Positions 1 to 9,529 are shown, counted from the stretch's first letter. The stretch is 41,972 bases of DNA from Bacillota bacterium (GCA_030602225.1 JAUWAD010000007.1:1-41972), one strand, 5' to 3'. Translations and numbers: made by a program. Notes: a model not told the origin generated them from the letters alone.

Positions 1-14
1 TATATTAGTTTCAT
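1..14 (-). CDS. 5' end of a leftward gene, truncated by the window edge
   Basis: On the minus strand an ATG at 14-12 follows a strong ribosome binding site (GGAGGT, complement of about 21-27) with normal spacing, and reads M-K-L-I before the window ends. Only four codons are visible, so nothing can be said about function. The gene would be divergent from the serpin and share the 15-144 intergenic region with it. Confidence 0.5.
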
Positions 15-75
15 AAATAATACCTCCTTCTTTTCTTAGTTTCTATATACCCTATAGCCCTAATTTGAAATGTTT

Positions 76-104
76 TTGTTAAAGCTTTGTAACCAAATCA
101 TAAT
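76..104 (+). promoter_or_regulatory. Possible promoter of the serpin gene
   Basis: TTGTTA (76-81) and CATAAT (99-104) are separated by 17 bp, a reasonable sigma-A type pair ahead of the serpin start at 145. A second possible -10, TATACT, lies at 115-120 but has no good -35 partner. Confidence 0.35.
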
Positions 105-144
105 AATAAGTTGATATACTAAGGATATAAAGGAGGGAAAACAC

Positions 145-1356
145 ATGAAAGTAGTAGCATTAGTTTTAGTGATTGCATTGTTACTGGTGGGTTGCAGTGG
201 TGGCATAGAGTCTAAGAACATCGCATTTGCCAGTGAAGATGTTGATAGCAAGATTACAGACAGCAATTTAAAGTTTGCCTTTGATATATTTAGAGAAATA
301 AACAAGGGTGATTTGGATACCAACGTATTTATATCACCATTAAGCATCTCCACTGCCTTAGCCATGACATATAATGGAGCAGAAGGGGAAACTTTAAGGG
401 AAATGGAGGAAGCACTTAACTTTAGTGGAATACCAAGAAATATTGTAAATATATCATACAAAAGTTTATTGGATTATCTGGTAAGGGATGATGAGGAAAT
501 CCAAACCCTTGTTAGTAATTCCATCTGGTACAGACAGGGAGAGGAAATCAAGGCAGAGTTTCTTAAAACCATGAAGGAATACTATAATGGTCATGTGGAT
601 AATCTGGATTTCAATGATCCAGCTTCAGTGGATACCATAAATAAATGGATAGATGACTCCACCAAGGGTTTGATTCCAGGTATGCTTCAACCACCAATTC
701 CAAGGGATGTGATTATGTATCTAATAAATGCAGTTTACTTCAAAGGAGAATGGAGTAATCAGTTTAAGGAAGAGGACACAAGGGATTTAAGCTTCATTCA
801 ATATGATGGCAGTGAAGGTGTAATCCCAATGATGTGGATGAATGATACCATAGAATACTACAAAGGAGATAACTTCAAAAGCGTAAGATTACCATATGGG
901 GATGGAAAGGTCGGCATGTATCTTGTACTCCCTGATGAAGGGGAAGATATAAATGACCTTATAAATAGCTTTGATGTTGTAGCTTTCAATGATATTAAGG
1001 ATAATCTAATGGAAACAGAGGATGTTAATATTATGATTCCAAAGTTCAAGATGGAATATGGAATCAAGGATATAACTGATGAATTAAAAGCTCTTGGTAT
1101 GGATACCATATTTGATGAAAGAGCGAATTTAAGTAGTATCAAAGATGATATATATGTTAGTAGCGTACTGCATAAGGCGGTAATTGAAGTGAATGAAAAG
1201 GGAAGTGAAGCAGCAGGAGTTACAGTTGTTGAAATGAGAGTGACTTCCATAATGGAACCAGTTACTTTCATAGCAGATAGACCATTTTTCTTCTTCATCG
1301 GAGAGGAAGAGTCAGATACAATTCTATTTATTGGAAAATACGGTAAAATTAATTAG
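145..1356 (+). CDS. Secreted serpin-family protease inhibitor (lipoprotein)
   Basis: A 403-aa serpin, full length for the family. The N-terminus is a lipoprotein signal peptide: a hydrophobic stretch ending LLLVGC, with Cys17 as the likely lipidated residue, so the inhibitor should sit on the outer face of the membrane. Serpin hallmarks are the FISPLSI segment near residues 53-59, a breach/shutter region, and a C-terminal ADRPFFFFI strand at about 377-385. The reactive-centre hinge (residues 351-358, EKGSEAAG) has small P14-P10 residues, as in inhibitory serpins. Counting 15 residues from Gly353 puts P1-P1' at Thr367-Ser368, but neighbouring Met364-Arg365 could also be attacked. ATG 145 has a good AAGGAGGG site. 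It is monocistronic, with its own terminator. Serpins are patchily distributed in bacteria, which suggests acquisition by transfer. The target protease is unknown. Confidence 0.93.
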   Translation: MKVVALVLVIALLLVGCSGGIESKNIAFASEDVDSKITDSNLKFAFDIFREINKGDLDTNVFISPLSISTALAMTYNGAEGETLREMEEALNFSGIPRNIVNISYKSLLDYLVRDDEEIQTLVSNSIWYRQGEEIKAEFLKTMKEYYNGHVDNLDFNDPASVDTINKWIDDSTKGLIPGMLQPPIPRDVIMYLINAVYFKGEWSNQFKEEDTRDLSFIQYDGSEGVIPMMWMNDTIEYYKGDNFKSVRLPYGDGKVGMYLVLPDEGEDINDLINSFDVVAFNDIKDNLMETEDVNIMIPKFKMEYGIKDITDELKALGMDTIFDERANLSSIKDDIYVSSVLHKAVIEVNEKGSEAAGVTVVEMRVTSIMEPVTFIADRPFFFFIGEEESDTILFIGKYGKIN

Positions 1357-1384
1357 GAAGGCAAATGCTTTCCTAATTTTTTTT
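1352..1384 (+). terminator. Terminator of the serpin gene, overlapping its stop codon
   Basis: The arm 1352-1362 pairs with 1367-1377 (ATTAGGAA with TTCCTAAT, a G-T wobble, then GC/GC) around the loop AAAT, followed by eight T. The left arm contains the serpin TAG stop (1354-1356). Confidence 0.85.
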
Positions 1385-1392
1385 CGTTAAAC

Positions 1393-1420
1393 TTAAGTCT
1401 ATTGTGTGATAAGATATACT
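1393..1420 (+). promoter_or_regulatory. Possible purL promoter
   Basis: TTAAGT (1393-1398) and TATACT (1415-1420) lie 16 bp apart, about 70 bp before purL. I see no purine riboswitch aptamer or PurR-like box in the 105 bp between the serpin terminator and purL. Confidence 0.35.
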
Positions 1421-1489
1421 AAGAGGAAAGCTTGAATAGTATATCCTATTGGAATCTCATAGGTATAATAAAGTGGATGGAGGATGGAA

Positions 1490-4400
1490 ATGAGTCAGCA
1501 GATAAGAAGAATATTTGTAGAGAAGAAGGAAGGTTTTAATGTAGAGGCAACACATCTTAGAAATGAGTTAAAGGAAACATTGAACTTGAACTCATTGGAA
1601 GAGGTGCGAATACTTAATAGATATGACTTTACTTGCAAAAATGACCAGGACTATACCAAGATAGTTAAAGTTGTATTTTCAGAGCCAAATGTGGACATTG
1701 TTTATGAGAATGGATTACCTCAGGGAGAGTACCTTCCCCTGGCAGTGGAATACTTACCAGGTCAATACGACCAAAGAGCAGATTCAGCAGAACAATGTAT
1801 AGGGATACTTTTAGAAGATAACTCATCAAAGGTTAAATCAGCCAAAGTATATCTATTTTCAGGAAGTTTGACACAAGAAGATTACATAAAAATCAAGGAG
1901 TATATGATAAACCCCATAGATTCTAGGGAAGCATCCATGGAAATCCCCACTAGTCTTGAGGATGATACCTATGAGGTAGAGGATATTGAAGTGGTGGATG
2001 GATTTATCCAGATGGATGACAAATCATTGGAAGAGTATAGAAAGAGCATAGGCTTTGCCATGAGCTTTGAAGACATACTTATGATAAGAGACTACTTCAG
2101 GGATGATGAGAAGAGAAATCCAACGGTTACAGAATTGAAGGTAATTGATACCTATTGGTCAGATCACTGCAGACATACCACTTTCTTTACTGAAATTCAG
2201 GATATAAAGCTAAGTGAAGGAAAATACAAGGATGTCTTTCAAAAAGCCCTGGATCAATACCTATTATCAAGGAATGATTTAGGAGTTACAAAGCCAGTTA
2301 CTTTAATGGATTTGGCAACCATAAATGCCAAGGAAGCAAAGAAGCTGGGCTTGATGAAGGATCTGGATATATCTGAGGAGATCAATGCATGTAGTATTGA
2401 GATAGATGTGGATGTTGATGGTGTGGATGAAAAGTGGTTGTTAATGTTTAAGAATGAGACACACAATCATCCAACGGAAATAGAGCCATTTGGAGGAGCT
2501 GCCACCTGTTTGGGAGGAGCAATAAGGGATCCATTATCAGGTAGAAGTTATGTATATCAGGCTATGAGGGTTACAGGAAGTGGAGATCCAAGGCAATCCT
2601 TGGAGGATACATTACCTGGTAAATTACCACAAAGAAAGATTACAAAAGAAGCAGCCAGAGGATACAGTTCCTATGGTAACCAAATTGGTCTAGCTACAGG
2701 TCAGGTTACTGAAATTTATCATAATGGTTATATTGCAAAGAGGATGGAAGTTGGAGCTGTTATAGCTGCGGCACCAAAGTATAATGTCATCAGAAATCAA
2801 CCAGAGCCAGGGGATATTATCCTGCTGGTGGGTGGAAAGACAGGTAGAGATGGCATTGGTGGAGCAACTGGATCTTCCAAGTCCCATACTGAAGAATCAT
2901 TGATAAAATCAGGTGCAGAGGTACAAAAGGGAAATGCACCAGAAGAGAGGAAAATACAAAGACTCTTTAGAAATCCATCCCTATCAAGGCTGATCAAGAG
3001 ATGTAATGACTTCGGAGCGGGAGGGGTATCAGTTGCAATTGGAGAATTAGCTGATAGTCTGGAGATAAATCTGGATGTGGTTCCAAAGAAGTATGAAGGA
3101 TTGGATGGAACTGAACTAGCCATATCAGAATCCCAGGAGAGAATGGCAGTGGTCATAAACCCTAAGGATTATGAAAAATTTGTTGAACTGACCCATGAAG
3201 AGAATCTACAGGTTACAAAGGTTGCTGAAGTTACAGATTCAGGTAGACTGGTAATGAAATGGAGAGGGGAAAGCATCCTGGATATTAAGAGAAGCTTCCT
3301 GGATACAAACGGAGCAAAGCAATCAGCTAAGGTTGAATTAGCTCAGCCTAGGGAAGAAAGAGCAGAAGTAAGTGTAAGTAGCTTTAAAGAAAGTATGGAA
3401 AGCACCTTATCAGATCTTAATGTATGTTCTCAACAAGGCATGAATGCAATGTTTGACAATACAGTTGGAGCAGCCACAGTGCTTATGCCATTGGGTGGAA
3501 AGCATAGATTAACCCCAATTGAAGGAATGGTTGCAAAGATACCAGTACTTAAGGGCGATACAAAGAGTTGCAGTCTTATGACATATGGATTTGACCCTTA
3601 CCTTTGTGAATGGAGTCCATTCCATGGAGGAATTTATTCAGTAGTTGAATCAGTGGCTAAAATTGTAGCCCTTGGTGGAGATAGAAGAAATGTAAGATTG
3701 AGTATGCAGGAATACTTTGAAAAACTTGAAAATAACCCTGTTAAGTGGGGCAAGCCATTTAGTGCATTGCTAGGAGCATATATTGCACAAAAACAATTTG
3801 GAATAGGAGCAATTGGAGGGAAAGACTCCATGTCAGGGACATTTAAGGATATATCAGTACCTCCAACCATTATTGCATTTGCAGTGGCAAAAGATAATGT
3901 TGAAAATATTATTTCACCTGAATTTAAGAAAGAAGATTCAAAGGTATACATTTTCCAAGGAAGAATCGATGAATATAATATGCCAGATTTTGATGGATTT
4001 AAAAATGGCTATGATACTATTAAGAGACTGGTAGATGAAGGAAAGATTCTTTCAGCAAAAACCGTATTAAAGGGTGGAATTTCAGCTGCCATAGCCAAGA
4101 TGGCTTTTGGAAATAAGATTGGATTTAAGTTTGAAGAACTGGATTTGGATTATCTATTTAAGGAACTACCAGGGAGCATTTTAGTAGAGGTTGAAAGGGA
4201 CATTACTCTACCTCAGGAGTTCAAGCTCATAGGTTCAACCATTGAGGAAAGTAAAATAATCTATAGTGATGAAGAACTTGAAATGGATAGATTAATTGAA
4301 ATATGGCAGGAACCATTGAAGAAGGTATTTGTCATCAAGGAAGATGAAAGAGGGGAAGTGCAAAATGTAGTCGGGAAATCCACCTGTAAGGCATATGGTG

Positions 4401-5212
4401 GAATAAAGATACCTAAACCTAGGGTATTCGTTCCAATCTTCCCAGGAACCAACAGTGAGTATGACTCAGTTAGGGCATTTGAAAAGGCTGGTGGTGAAGT
4501 AAAGAGTAGAGTTTTTAGAAATCAATCCACACAGGATATTGAAGAATCCCTTAAGGAATGGGCTAAAGAGATTAAGAATAGTCAGATCCTAATGATACCA
4601 GGAGGATTTTCAGCAGGAGATGAACCAGATGGATCAGGAAAATTTATCGCCACAGTATTTAGAAACCCAAGACTAAGTGAAGCAGTTATGGACCTTTTAA
4701 ATAATAGGGATGGTCTGGTTCTGGGAATATGCAATGGATTCCAGGCATTGATCAAACTTGGATTATTGCCATATGGTGAAATAAGGGATATAGGAGAAGA
4801 AGATCCAACCCTTACCTTTAATAAGATAGGTAGACATATCTCCCAAGTATCTCCAACTAGAATAGCATCAAAATTATCCCCTTGGTTAAAGAACACAGAG
4901 ATTGGACAAGTATACTATATGCCATTCTCCCATGGAGAGGGAAGATTTGTAGCGGATGAAAAGACACTTGAAAGACTAATAGAAAATGGCCAGATTGCAA
5001 CACAATATGTTGACTTAAGTGGAAACGCCACCTATGATGGTACATTTAATCCAAATGGTTCCCTATATGCAGTGGAGGGCTTAACAAGTCCAGATGGAAG
5101 GGTATTTGGTAAAATGGGTCACTCAGAGAGAATAGGATATGGAGTATACAAGAATGTACCAGGAGAAAAGGATCAGAGAATATTCCAAGCAGGAATAGAC
5201 TATTTCAAGTAA
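1490..5212 (+). CDS. purL: Phosphoribosylformylglycinamidine synthase, single-chain (PurL-PurQ fusion)
   Basis: This enzyme makes FGAM from FGAR, ATP and glutamine, the fourth step of purine synthesis. The protein is about 1240 aa and carries both the synthetase and the glutaminase, matching the long single-chain form found in many Clostridia. Synthetase motifs are SDHCRHTTF near residue 223, NETHNHPTEIEPFGG near 321, GGKTGRDGIGG near 447, DFGAGGVS near 507 and GAIGGKDSMSG near 773. The C-terminal class I amidotransferase domain starts near 978 (PGTNSEYD). It has nucleophile Cys1081 in GICNGFQ, and His1148 and Glu1150 in PFSHGEGRF. Two in-frame ATGs exist: 1484 touches the GGAGG at 1479-1483, whereas 1490 has normal 6-nt spacing, so I use 1490. 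No other pur genes flank it. Confidence 0.97.
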   Translation: MSQQIRRIFVEKKEGFNVEATHLRNELKETLNLNSLEEVRILNRYDFTCKNDQDYTKIVKVVFSEPNVDIVYENGLPQGEYLPLAVEYLPGQYDQRADSAEQCIGILLEDNSSKVKSAKVYLFSGSLTQEDYIKIKEYMINPIDSREASMEIPTSLEDDTYEVEDIEVVDGFIQMDDKSLEEYRKSIGFAMSFEDILMIRDYFRDDEKRNPTVTELKVIDTYWSDHCRHTTFFTEIQDIKLSEGKYKDVFQKALDQYLLSRNDLGVTKPVTLMDLATINAKEAKKLGLMKDLDISEEINACSIEIDVDVDGVDEKWLLMFKNETHNHPTEIEPFGGAATCLGGAIRDPLSGRSYVYQAMRVTGSGDPRQSLEDTLPGKLPQRKITKEAARGYSSYGNQIGLATGQVTEIYHNGYIAKRMEVGAVIAAAPKYNVIRNQPEPGDIILLVGGKTGRDGIGGATGSSKSHTEESLIKSGAEVQKGNAPEERKIQRLFRNPSLSRLIKRCNDFGAGGVSVAIGELADSLEINLDVVPKKYEGLDGTELAISESQERMAVVINPKDYEKFVELTHEENLQVTKVAEVTDSGRLVMKWRGESILDIKRSFLDTNGAKQSAKVELAQPREERAEVSVSSFKESMESTLSDLNVCSQQGMNAMFDNTVGAATVLMPLGGKHRLTPIEGMVAKIPVLKGDTKSCSLMTYGFDPYLCEWSPFHGGIYSVVESVAKIVALGGDRRNVRLSMQEYFEKLENNPVKWGKPFSALLGAYIAQKQFGIGAIGGKDSMSGTFKDISVPPTIIAFAVAKDNVENIISPEFKKEDSKVYIFQGRIDEYNMPDFDGFKNGYDTIKRLVDEGKILSAKTVLKGGISAAIAKMAFGNKIGFKFEELDLDYLFKELPGSILVEVERDITLPQEFKLIGSTIEESKIIYSDEELEMDRLIEIWQEPLKKVFVIKEDERGEVQNVVGKSTCKAYGGIKIPKPRVFVPIFPGTNSEYDSVRAFEKAGGEVKSRVFRNQSTQDIEESLKEWAKEIKNSQILMIPGGFSAGDEPDGSGKFIATVFRNPRLSEAVMDLLNNRDGLVLGICNGFQALIKLGLLPYGEIRDIGEEDPTLTFNKIGRHISQVSPTRIASKLSPWLKNTEIGQVYYMPFSHGEGRFVADEKTLERLIENGQIATQYVDLSGNATYDGTFNPNGSLYAVEGLTSPDGRVFGKMGHSERIGYGVYKNVPGEKDQRIFQAGIDYFK

Positions 5213-5214
5213 TT

Positions 5215-5242
5215 AGAGAAGGGTTTTCCCCTTCTCTTTTTC
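5215..5242 (+). terminator. purL terminator
   Basis: A 9-bp stem, AGAGAAGGG (5215-5223) with CCCTTCTCT (5229-5237), with loop TTTTC and a T-rich tail, starts three bases after the purL stop. Confidence 0.85.
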
Positions 5243-5315
5243 ATAAGGATGGAATAATTGTCCCATTTTTGTTAAAATAGACTCATGATATGCAAGGATA
5301 ATGGAGGGATGGAAT

Positions 5316-6203
5316 ATGAAATTTGTTACGTATCACTACAATGGCAAGACTTCAATTGGAGTTTTAGCAAGGGATGAAAAAAGCGTATTTCCCATGGAGG
5401 AAGTTTTAGAAGACAGAGTTTTTGAAGATATGATTTCCTTCATAGAAGCCTATGAGGATGGATGGAGTGAGCAGATCCAGGATTATCTCTCCCAGGGGAA
5501 GAAAGGATTGGCATTAAGTGATATTACTGTATTAGCTCCCATAATAAGACCACCCCATGATATAATCTGTCTTGGTGTGAATTATCAGGATCATCTTGAG
5601 GAATCTCAGAAGGCTATGAAAAGTGACACCTTAAAGAAGGTGGAGGCACCAGTGTACTTTTCAAAGAGAACATGTGGGATACTTGGACCGGAGACAGAAA
5701 TAGATGGACATCTTGATATGGATGAATACCTTGATTATGAAGTGGAACTGGCAGTGATTATAGGTAAAAGGGGTAAGGATATACCTAAGGAGGATGCAGT
5801 TAAATATATATTTGGATATTCCATATTCAATGATTTTTCAGCCAGGAGACTACAAAGATATCATACACAGTGGTACAAGGGAAAAAGTCTTGATGATTTC
5901 TCAGTGATGGGTCCATGTATACTTCATGCATCAGGAACCAGTAACCCTTACCATGTGGATATTATGACAATGGTAAATGGAGAAACGAGACAGCAGTCAA
6001 ATACAAATAAACTGATCCATTCCATAGAGGAAATAATAGCGGATTTTTCCAAAGGTGTAACATTGGAACCAGGGGATATTATAATAACTGGCACACCAGC
6101 AGGAGTAGGTATGGGCATGAATCCACCAGGATATTTAAGTTCTGGAGATGAAGTGGAATGCCATATTGATGGAATTGGAGTATTAAGAAATAGAATCAAA
6201 TAG
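5316..6203 (+). CDS. Fumarylacetoacetate hydrolase (FAH) family protein
   Basis: A 295-aa FAH-fold enzyme. The family hydrolyses, decarboxylates or isomerises beta-keto acids and related compounds with a bound divalent metal. The metal site is intact: Glu142 and Glu144 in DYEVELAV and Asp173 in NDFSARR, with the 29-residue spacing typical of FAHD1-like proteins. Other motifs are LGVNYQDH near residue 85, GPCIL, and the C-terminal TGTPAGVG. An upstream ATG at 5301 overlaps the ribosome binding site, so the start is ATG 5316, 7 nt after GGAGGG. It is the first gene of an apparent operon, 18 nt from hutI. That context suggests a role linked to histidine or imidazolone breakdown, but FAH substrates cannot be read from sequence and this is only inference. 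Confidence 0.9.
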   Translation: MKFVTYHYNGKTSIGVLARDEKSVFPMEEVLEDRVFEDMISFIEAYEDGWSEQIQDYLSQGKKGLALSDITVLAPIIRPPHDIICLGVNYQDHLEESQKAMKSDTLKKVEAPVYFSKRTCGILGPETEIDGHLDMDEYLDYEVELAVIIGKRGKDIPKEDAVKYIFGYSIFNDFSARRLQRYHTQWYKGKSLDDFSVMGPCILHASGTSNPYHVDIMTMVNGETRQQSNTNKLIHSIEEIIADFSKGVTLEPGDIIITGTPAGVGMGMNPPGYLSSGDEVECHIDGIGVLRNRIK

Positions 6204-6221
6204 ATATAAGGAGTGGTGTTA

Positions 6222-7478
6222 GTGCAGGCAACTCTTGTAATAAAGAATATTGGAACATTAGTTACCCTTAAAGGTGAAAATGCACCAAGAAAAGGAAAGC
6301 TTCAAGGTGAAATAGGAGAGATTGAAAATGGAGTTATAGCCATAAGGGATGATAGGATTATTCATGTGGGAAGTGGAGAACTCCCTGATGTAATAGATGT
6401 AACTGGAGCTCAGATAATAGATGCAGGAGGTAAGGTAGTAACGCCAGGTCTCATCGATTGTCATACCCATTTGGTCCATGGAGGGAGTAGAGAGAACGAA
6501 CTGGCCATGAAATTAGATGGTAAAGGGTATCTTGAAATCCTAGCCAGTGGAGGAGGAATCCACTCCACAGCAAGGGCAACTGAAAAAGCATCATTCCAGG
6601 AACTTTATGAAAAGGCATATAAGAGCTTAGATATAATGAAAAGTTTTGGAATAACAACAGTTGAAGGTAAATCGGGTTATGGAATTGGAAGCTTCCAGAC
6701 AGAAATCAAGCAGATGGAAGTAGCCAAGAAACTCAATGAAGATCATCCTCTAAGGGTTATATCAACATTTATGGGAGCCCATGCCATTCCTATGGAGTAT
6801 AAGGATGACTCAGATAAGTTTGTGGATATAATGCTTAATGAAATGCTACCTAAGGTTGTGGAAATGGACCTGGCAAAATTCTGTGATGTGTTCTGTGAGG
6901 AAGGGGTATTCTCAATAGATCAATCCAGAAGAATCCTACTAAAGGCAAAAGAATTAGGTTTAGTTCCCAAGATACACGCAGATGAAATAGTATCCCTTGG
7001 GGGAGCAGAATTATCAGCGGAAGTTGGAGCCATTTCAGCGGAGCACTTGGTGGGAGCCAGTGAGCAGGGAATAAAGGATATGGCAAAAGCTGGAGTTGTT
7101 GCAGTACTACTTCCTGGAACAAGCTTCAATCTCGGGAAAAAAGAACCGGCAAAGGCAAGACTGATGATAGAAGAAGGGGTGCCTGTGGCGTTATCCACAG
7201 ATTATAATCCGGGAAGCTGTCCAACGGAGAATCTTCAGTTTATAATGACATTGGCATCATTACACCTTAGGATGAAACCAAGTGAGGTAATAACAGCAGT
7301 TACAATGAATGCAGCTGCAGCATTGGGAATAGAAAAAGAAGTGGGGTCCATCCAGGTGGGAAAGAAAGCAGATATAGCTATATTTGATATACCAAATATT
7401 GATTATATGATTTATCATTTTGGCATTAACCATAATTACATCACCATCAAAGATGGCAAGATTATATACAAGAAATAG
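6222..7478 (+). CDS. hutI: Imidazolonepropionase
   Basis: HutI hydrolyses 4-imidazolone-5-propionate to N-formimino-L-glutamate, the third step of histidine degradation. The 418-aa protein is of normal length and belongs to the metal-dependent amidohydrolases. Visible ligands are His81 and His83 (DCHTHLVHGG), His252 (HADEIVSLGG) and Asp327 (STDYNPGSCP). The family motifs GGGIHSTARAT, EGKSGYG and LPGTSFNLG are also present. Three in-frame GTG codons open the frame (6213, 6216, 6222). AAGGAG at 6208-6213 favours the third, 8 nt downstream. The gene sits 18 nt after the FAH gene and 16 nt before hutU, so co-transcription is likely. Confidence 0.96.
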   Translation: MQATLVIKNIGTLVTLKGENAPRKGKLQGEIGEIENGVIAIRDDRIIHVGSGELPDVIDVTGAQIIDAGGKVVTPGLIDCHTHLVHGGSRENELAMKLDGKGYLEILASGGGIHSTARATEKASFQELYEKAYKSLDIMKSFGITTVEGKSGYGIGSFQTEIKQMEVAKKLNEDHPLRVISTFMGAHAIPMEYKDDSDKFVDIMLNEMLPKVVEMDLAKFCDVFCEEGVFSIDQSRRILLKAKELGLVPKIHADEIVSLGGAELSAEVGAISAEHLVGASEQGIKDMAKAGVVAVLLPGTSFNLGKKEPAKARLMIEEGVPVALSTDYNPGSCPTENLQFIMTLASLHLRMKPSEVITAVTMNAAAALGIEKEVGSIQVGKKADIAIFDIPNIDYMIYHFGINHNYITIKDGKIIYKK

Positions 7479-7494
7479 ATATGGGGGAATTAGT

Positions 7495-9519
7495 ATGTGG
7501 AGTAATGAATTAATATCAGATTCAATGACAATAAAACTTGATAATTATCTTCCGGAGTATCCCAAGTTTGAGAAATTCATAAGAAGAGCGCCAAAGAGGG
7601 AACTAACCCTTACTAAAAGAGAAATCAAGCTAGCATTAAAAAATGCCCTTAGGTATATACCTGAAGCTCTTCACGAAGTAATAGCACCAGAGTTCTTGGA
7701 TGAATTATTAACAAGAGGAAGGATTTATGGATATAGATTTAGACCAAATACATTGATCTATGGTAAACCAATCGATGAGTATAATGGTAAGTGTATTGAA
7801 GGAAAGGCATTTCAGGTTATGATAGATAATAATTTATCCTTTGATGTGGCATTATACCCCTATGAGCTTGTAACATATGGTGAAACAGGTCAGGTATTTC
7901 AGAACTGGATGCAGTACAATCTGACCATGAAGTATCTGGAAGAACTGACAGAGGAACAAACCCTTGTTATCCAGTCAGGGCATCCCCTTGGACTTTTTAA
8001 ATCAAGCAAAGAAAGCCCAAGGGTTATAATCACCAATTCTCTGATGATCGGGGCTTATGATAATCAGGAACAGTGGATAAAAGCCCAGGCCATGGGAGTT
8101 GCAAACTACGGACAGATGACAGCGGGAGGATGGATGTATATTGGTCCCCAGGGGATAGTCCATGGAACATACAATACCATTTTAAATGCAGGAAGGATAA
8201 AGCTTGGAATTTCAGGGAGTGAAGATTTAAGGGGTCATATGTTTGTAAGCTCTGGACTGGGAGGAATGAGTGGAGCTCAAGGAAAGGCAGCTAAAATAGC
8301 TGGAGGAGTGGGAATCATCGCTGAAGTGGATCTATCTAGAATAAACACTAGATTGGAGCAAGGATGGATAGATGAGGTGTACACAGATTTAAGCGAACTT
8401 TTTATAGCTTCTGGAAAAGCCATGGATGAGAAGAAGGCAATGGCAATAGCATATCATGGCAATATCATAGACCTACTGGAATATGCCCTTGAGAATAGTA
8501 TTCATATAGAGTTATTATCAGATCAGACATCCTGTCATGCTCCATATGATGGAGGATACTGCCCACAGGGGTTAACATTCGAAGAAAGGACCAGGATGCT
8601 AAATGAAAATAAGGAAGACTTTAGGAGAGAAGTGGATAAGAGCCTTAAAAAGCACTTTGAAATCATCCAGGGTCTTGTAAATAGGGGAACTTACTTCTTT
8701 GACTATGGAAACAGCTTCCTAAAGGCGGTATATGATGCAGGTGTGGATGAAGTATCCAAGAATGGAGTGGATGATACTGAAGGATTCATATTCCCAAGTT
8801 ATGTAGAGGATATAATGGGGCCAATGCTTTTTGATTATGGTTATGGTCCTTTTAGATGGGTTTGTTTAAGTGGGAAGCATGAAGATTTAATAAAGACAGA
8901 TAAGGCTGCAATGGACTGTATAAATCCTGATAGAAGAGGTCAGGATAGGGATAACTACAATTGGATAAGAGATGCTGAGAAGAATAAACTTGTAGTTGGA
9001 ACCCAGGCAAGAATATTGTATCAGGATGCAAAGGGAAGAACAGAAATTGCCCTAAGATTCAATGAAATGGTAAGAAATGGAGAAGTGGGACCAATAATGC
9101 TAGGTAGGGATCATCATGATGTTTCAGGAACAGACTCTCCATTTAGAGAGACATCAAATATTAAGGATGGAAGCAATATTATGGCAGATATGGCAACCCA
9201 TTGCTTTGCTGGAAACGCAGCTAGAGGAATGAGCTTGATTGCCCTTCACAACGGTGGTGGAGTTGGTATTGGAAAATCCATTAATGGTGGATTTGGAATG
9301 GTTCTTGATGGTTCAGAAAGGGTTGATAGGATTCTGAGCACAGCAATGCCATGGGATGTAATGAGTGGTGTGGCAAGAAGAGCCTGGGCAAGAAATGATA
9401 ATTCCATTGAAACTGTAATTGAATTTAACAAGGAAAATCAGGGAAGGGATCACATTACTCTGCCATATATACCTAAGGAAGATTATATTGATAAGTTACT
9501 TGAAGAAAAAATTAAATAA
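7495..9519 (+). CDS. hutU: Urocanate hydratase (long form)
   Basis: HutU converts urocanate to 4-imidazolone-5-propionate using NAD+ as an electrophile, directly supplying HutI. This protein is about 674 aa, longer than the roughly 555-aa proteobacterial and Bacillus type, and fits the longer form seen in anaerobic Firmicutes. Conserved blocks are TAGGWMYIGPQGIVHG near residue 209, the nucleotide-binding GLGGMSGAQGKA near 254, SDQTSCHAPYDGG, FRWVCLSG, GRDHHDVSGTDSPFRETS near 536, and HNGGGVGIGKSINGG. The frame is open upstream into hutI, but the ATG at 7495 is preceded by GGGGGA with good spacing, so I use it. It is the last gene of the operon and is followed by a hairpin. No hutH, formiminoglutamate hydrolase or transporter lies beside it. 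Confidence 0.96.
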   Translation: MWSNELISDSMTIKLDNYLPEYPKFEKFIRRAPKRELTLTKREIKLALKNALRYIPEALHEVIAPEFLDELLTRGRIYGYRFRPNTLIYGKPIDEYNGKCIEGKAFQVMIDNNLSFDVALYPYELVTYGETGQVFQNWMQYNLTMKYLEELTEEQTLVIQSGHPLGLFKSSKESPRVIITNSLMIGAYDNQEQWIKAQAMGVANYGQMTAGGWMYIGPQGIVHGTYNTILNAGRIKLGISGSEDLRGHMFVSSGLGGMSGAQGKAAKIAGGVGIIAEVDLSRINTRLEQGWIDEVYTDLSELFIASGKAMDEKKAMAIAYHGNIIDLLEYALENSIHIELLSDQTSCHAPYDGGYCPQGLTFEERTRMLNENKEDFRREVDKSLKKHFEIIQGLVNRGTYFFDYGNSFLKAVYDAGVDEVSKNGVDDTEGFIFPSYVEDIMGPMLFDYGYGPFRWVCLSGKHEDLIKTDKAAMDCINPDRRGQDRDNYNWIRDAEKNKLVVGTQARILYQDAKGRTEIALRFNEMVRNGEVGPIMLGRDHHDVSGTDSPFRETSNIKDGSNIMADMATHCFAGNAARGMSLIALHNGGGVGIGKSINGGFGMVLDGSERVDRILSTAMPWDVMSGVARRAWARNDNSIETVIEFNKENQGRDHITLPYIPKEDYIDKLLEEKIK

Positions 9520-9529
9520 ATATTTATAA

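Noticed and set aside
60-461. Minus-strand frame of 133 aa overlapping the serpin start
   Set aside because: It is antisense to a clear serpin with signal peptide and has no ribosome binding site or recognisable domain.
1385-1483. Possible purine riboswitch before purL
   Set aside because: I could not find the conserved aptamer core or paired stems, and the region is too short and AT-rich.
3813-4034. 73-aa plus-strand frame inside purL
   Set aside because: It is an alternate-frame shadow of the PurL coding region.
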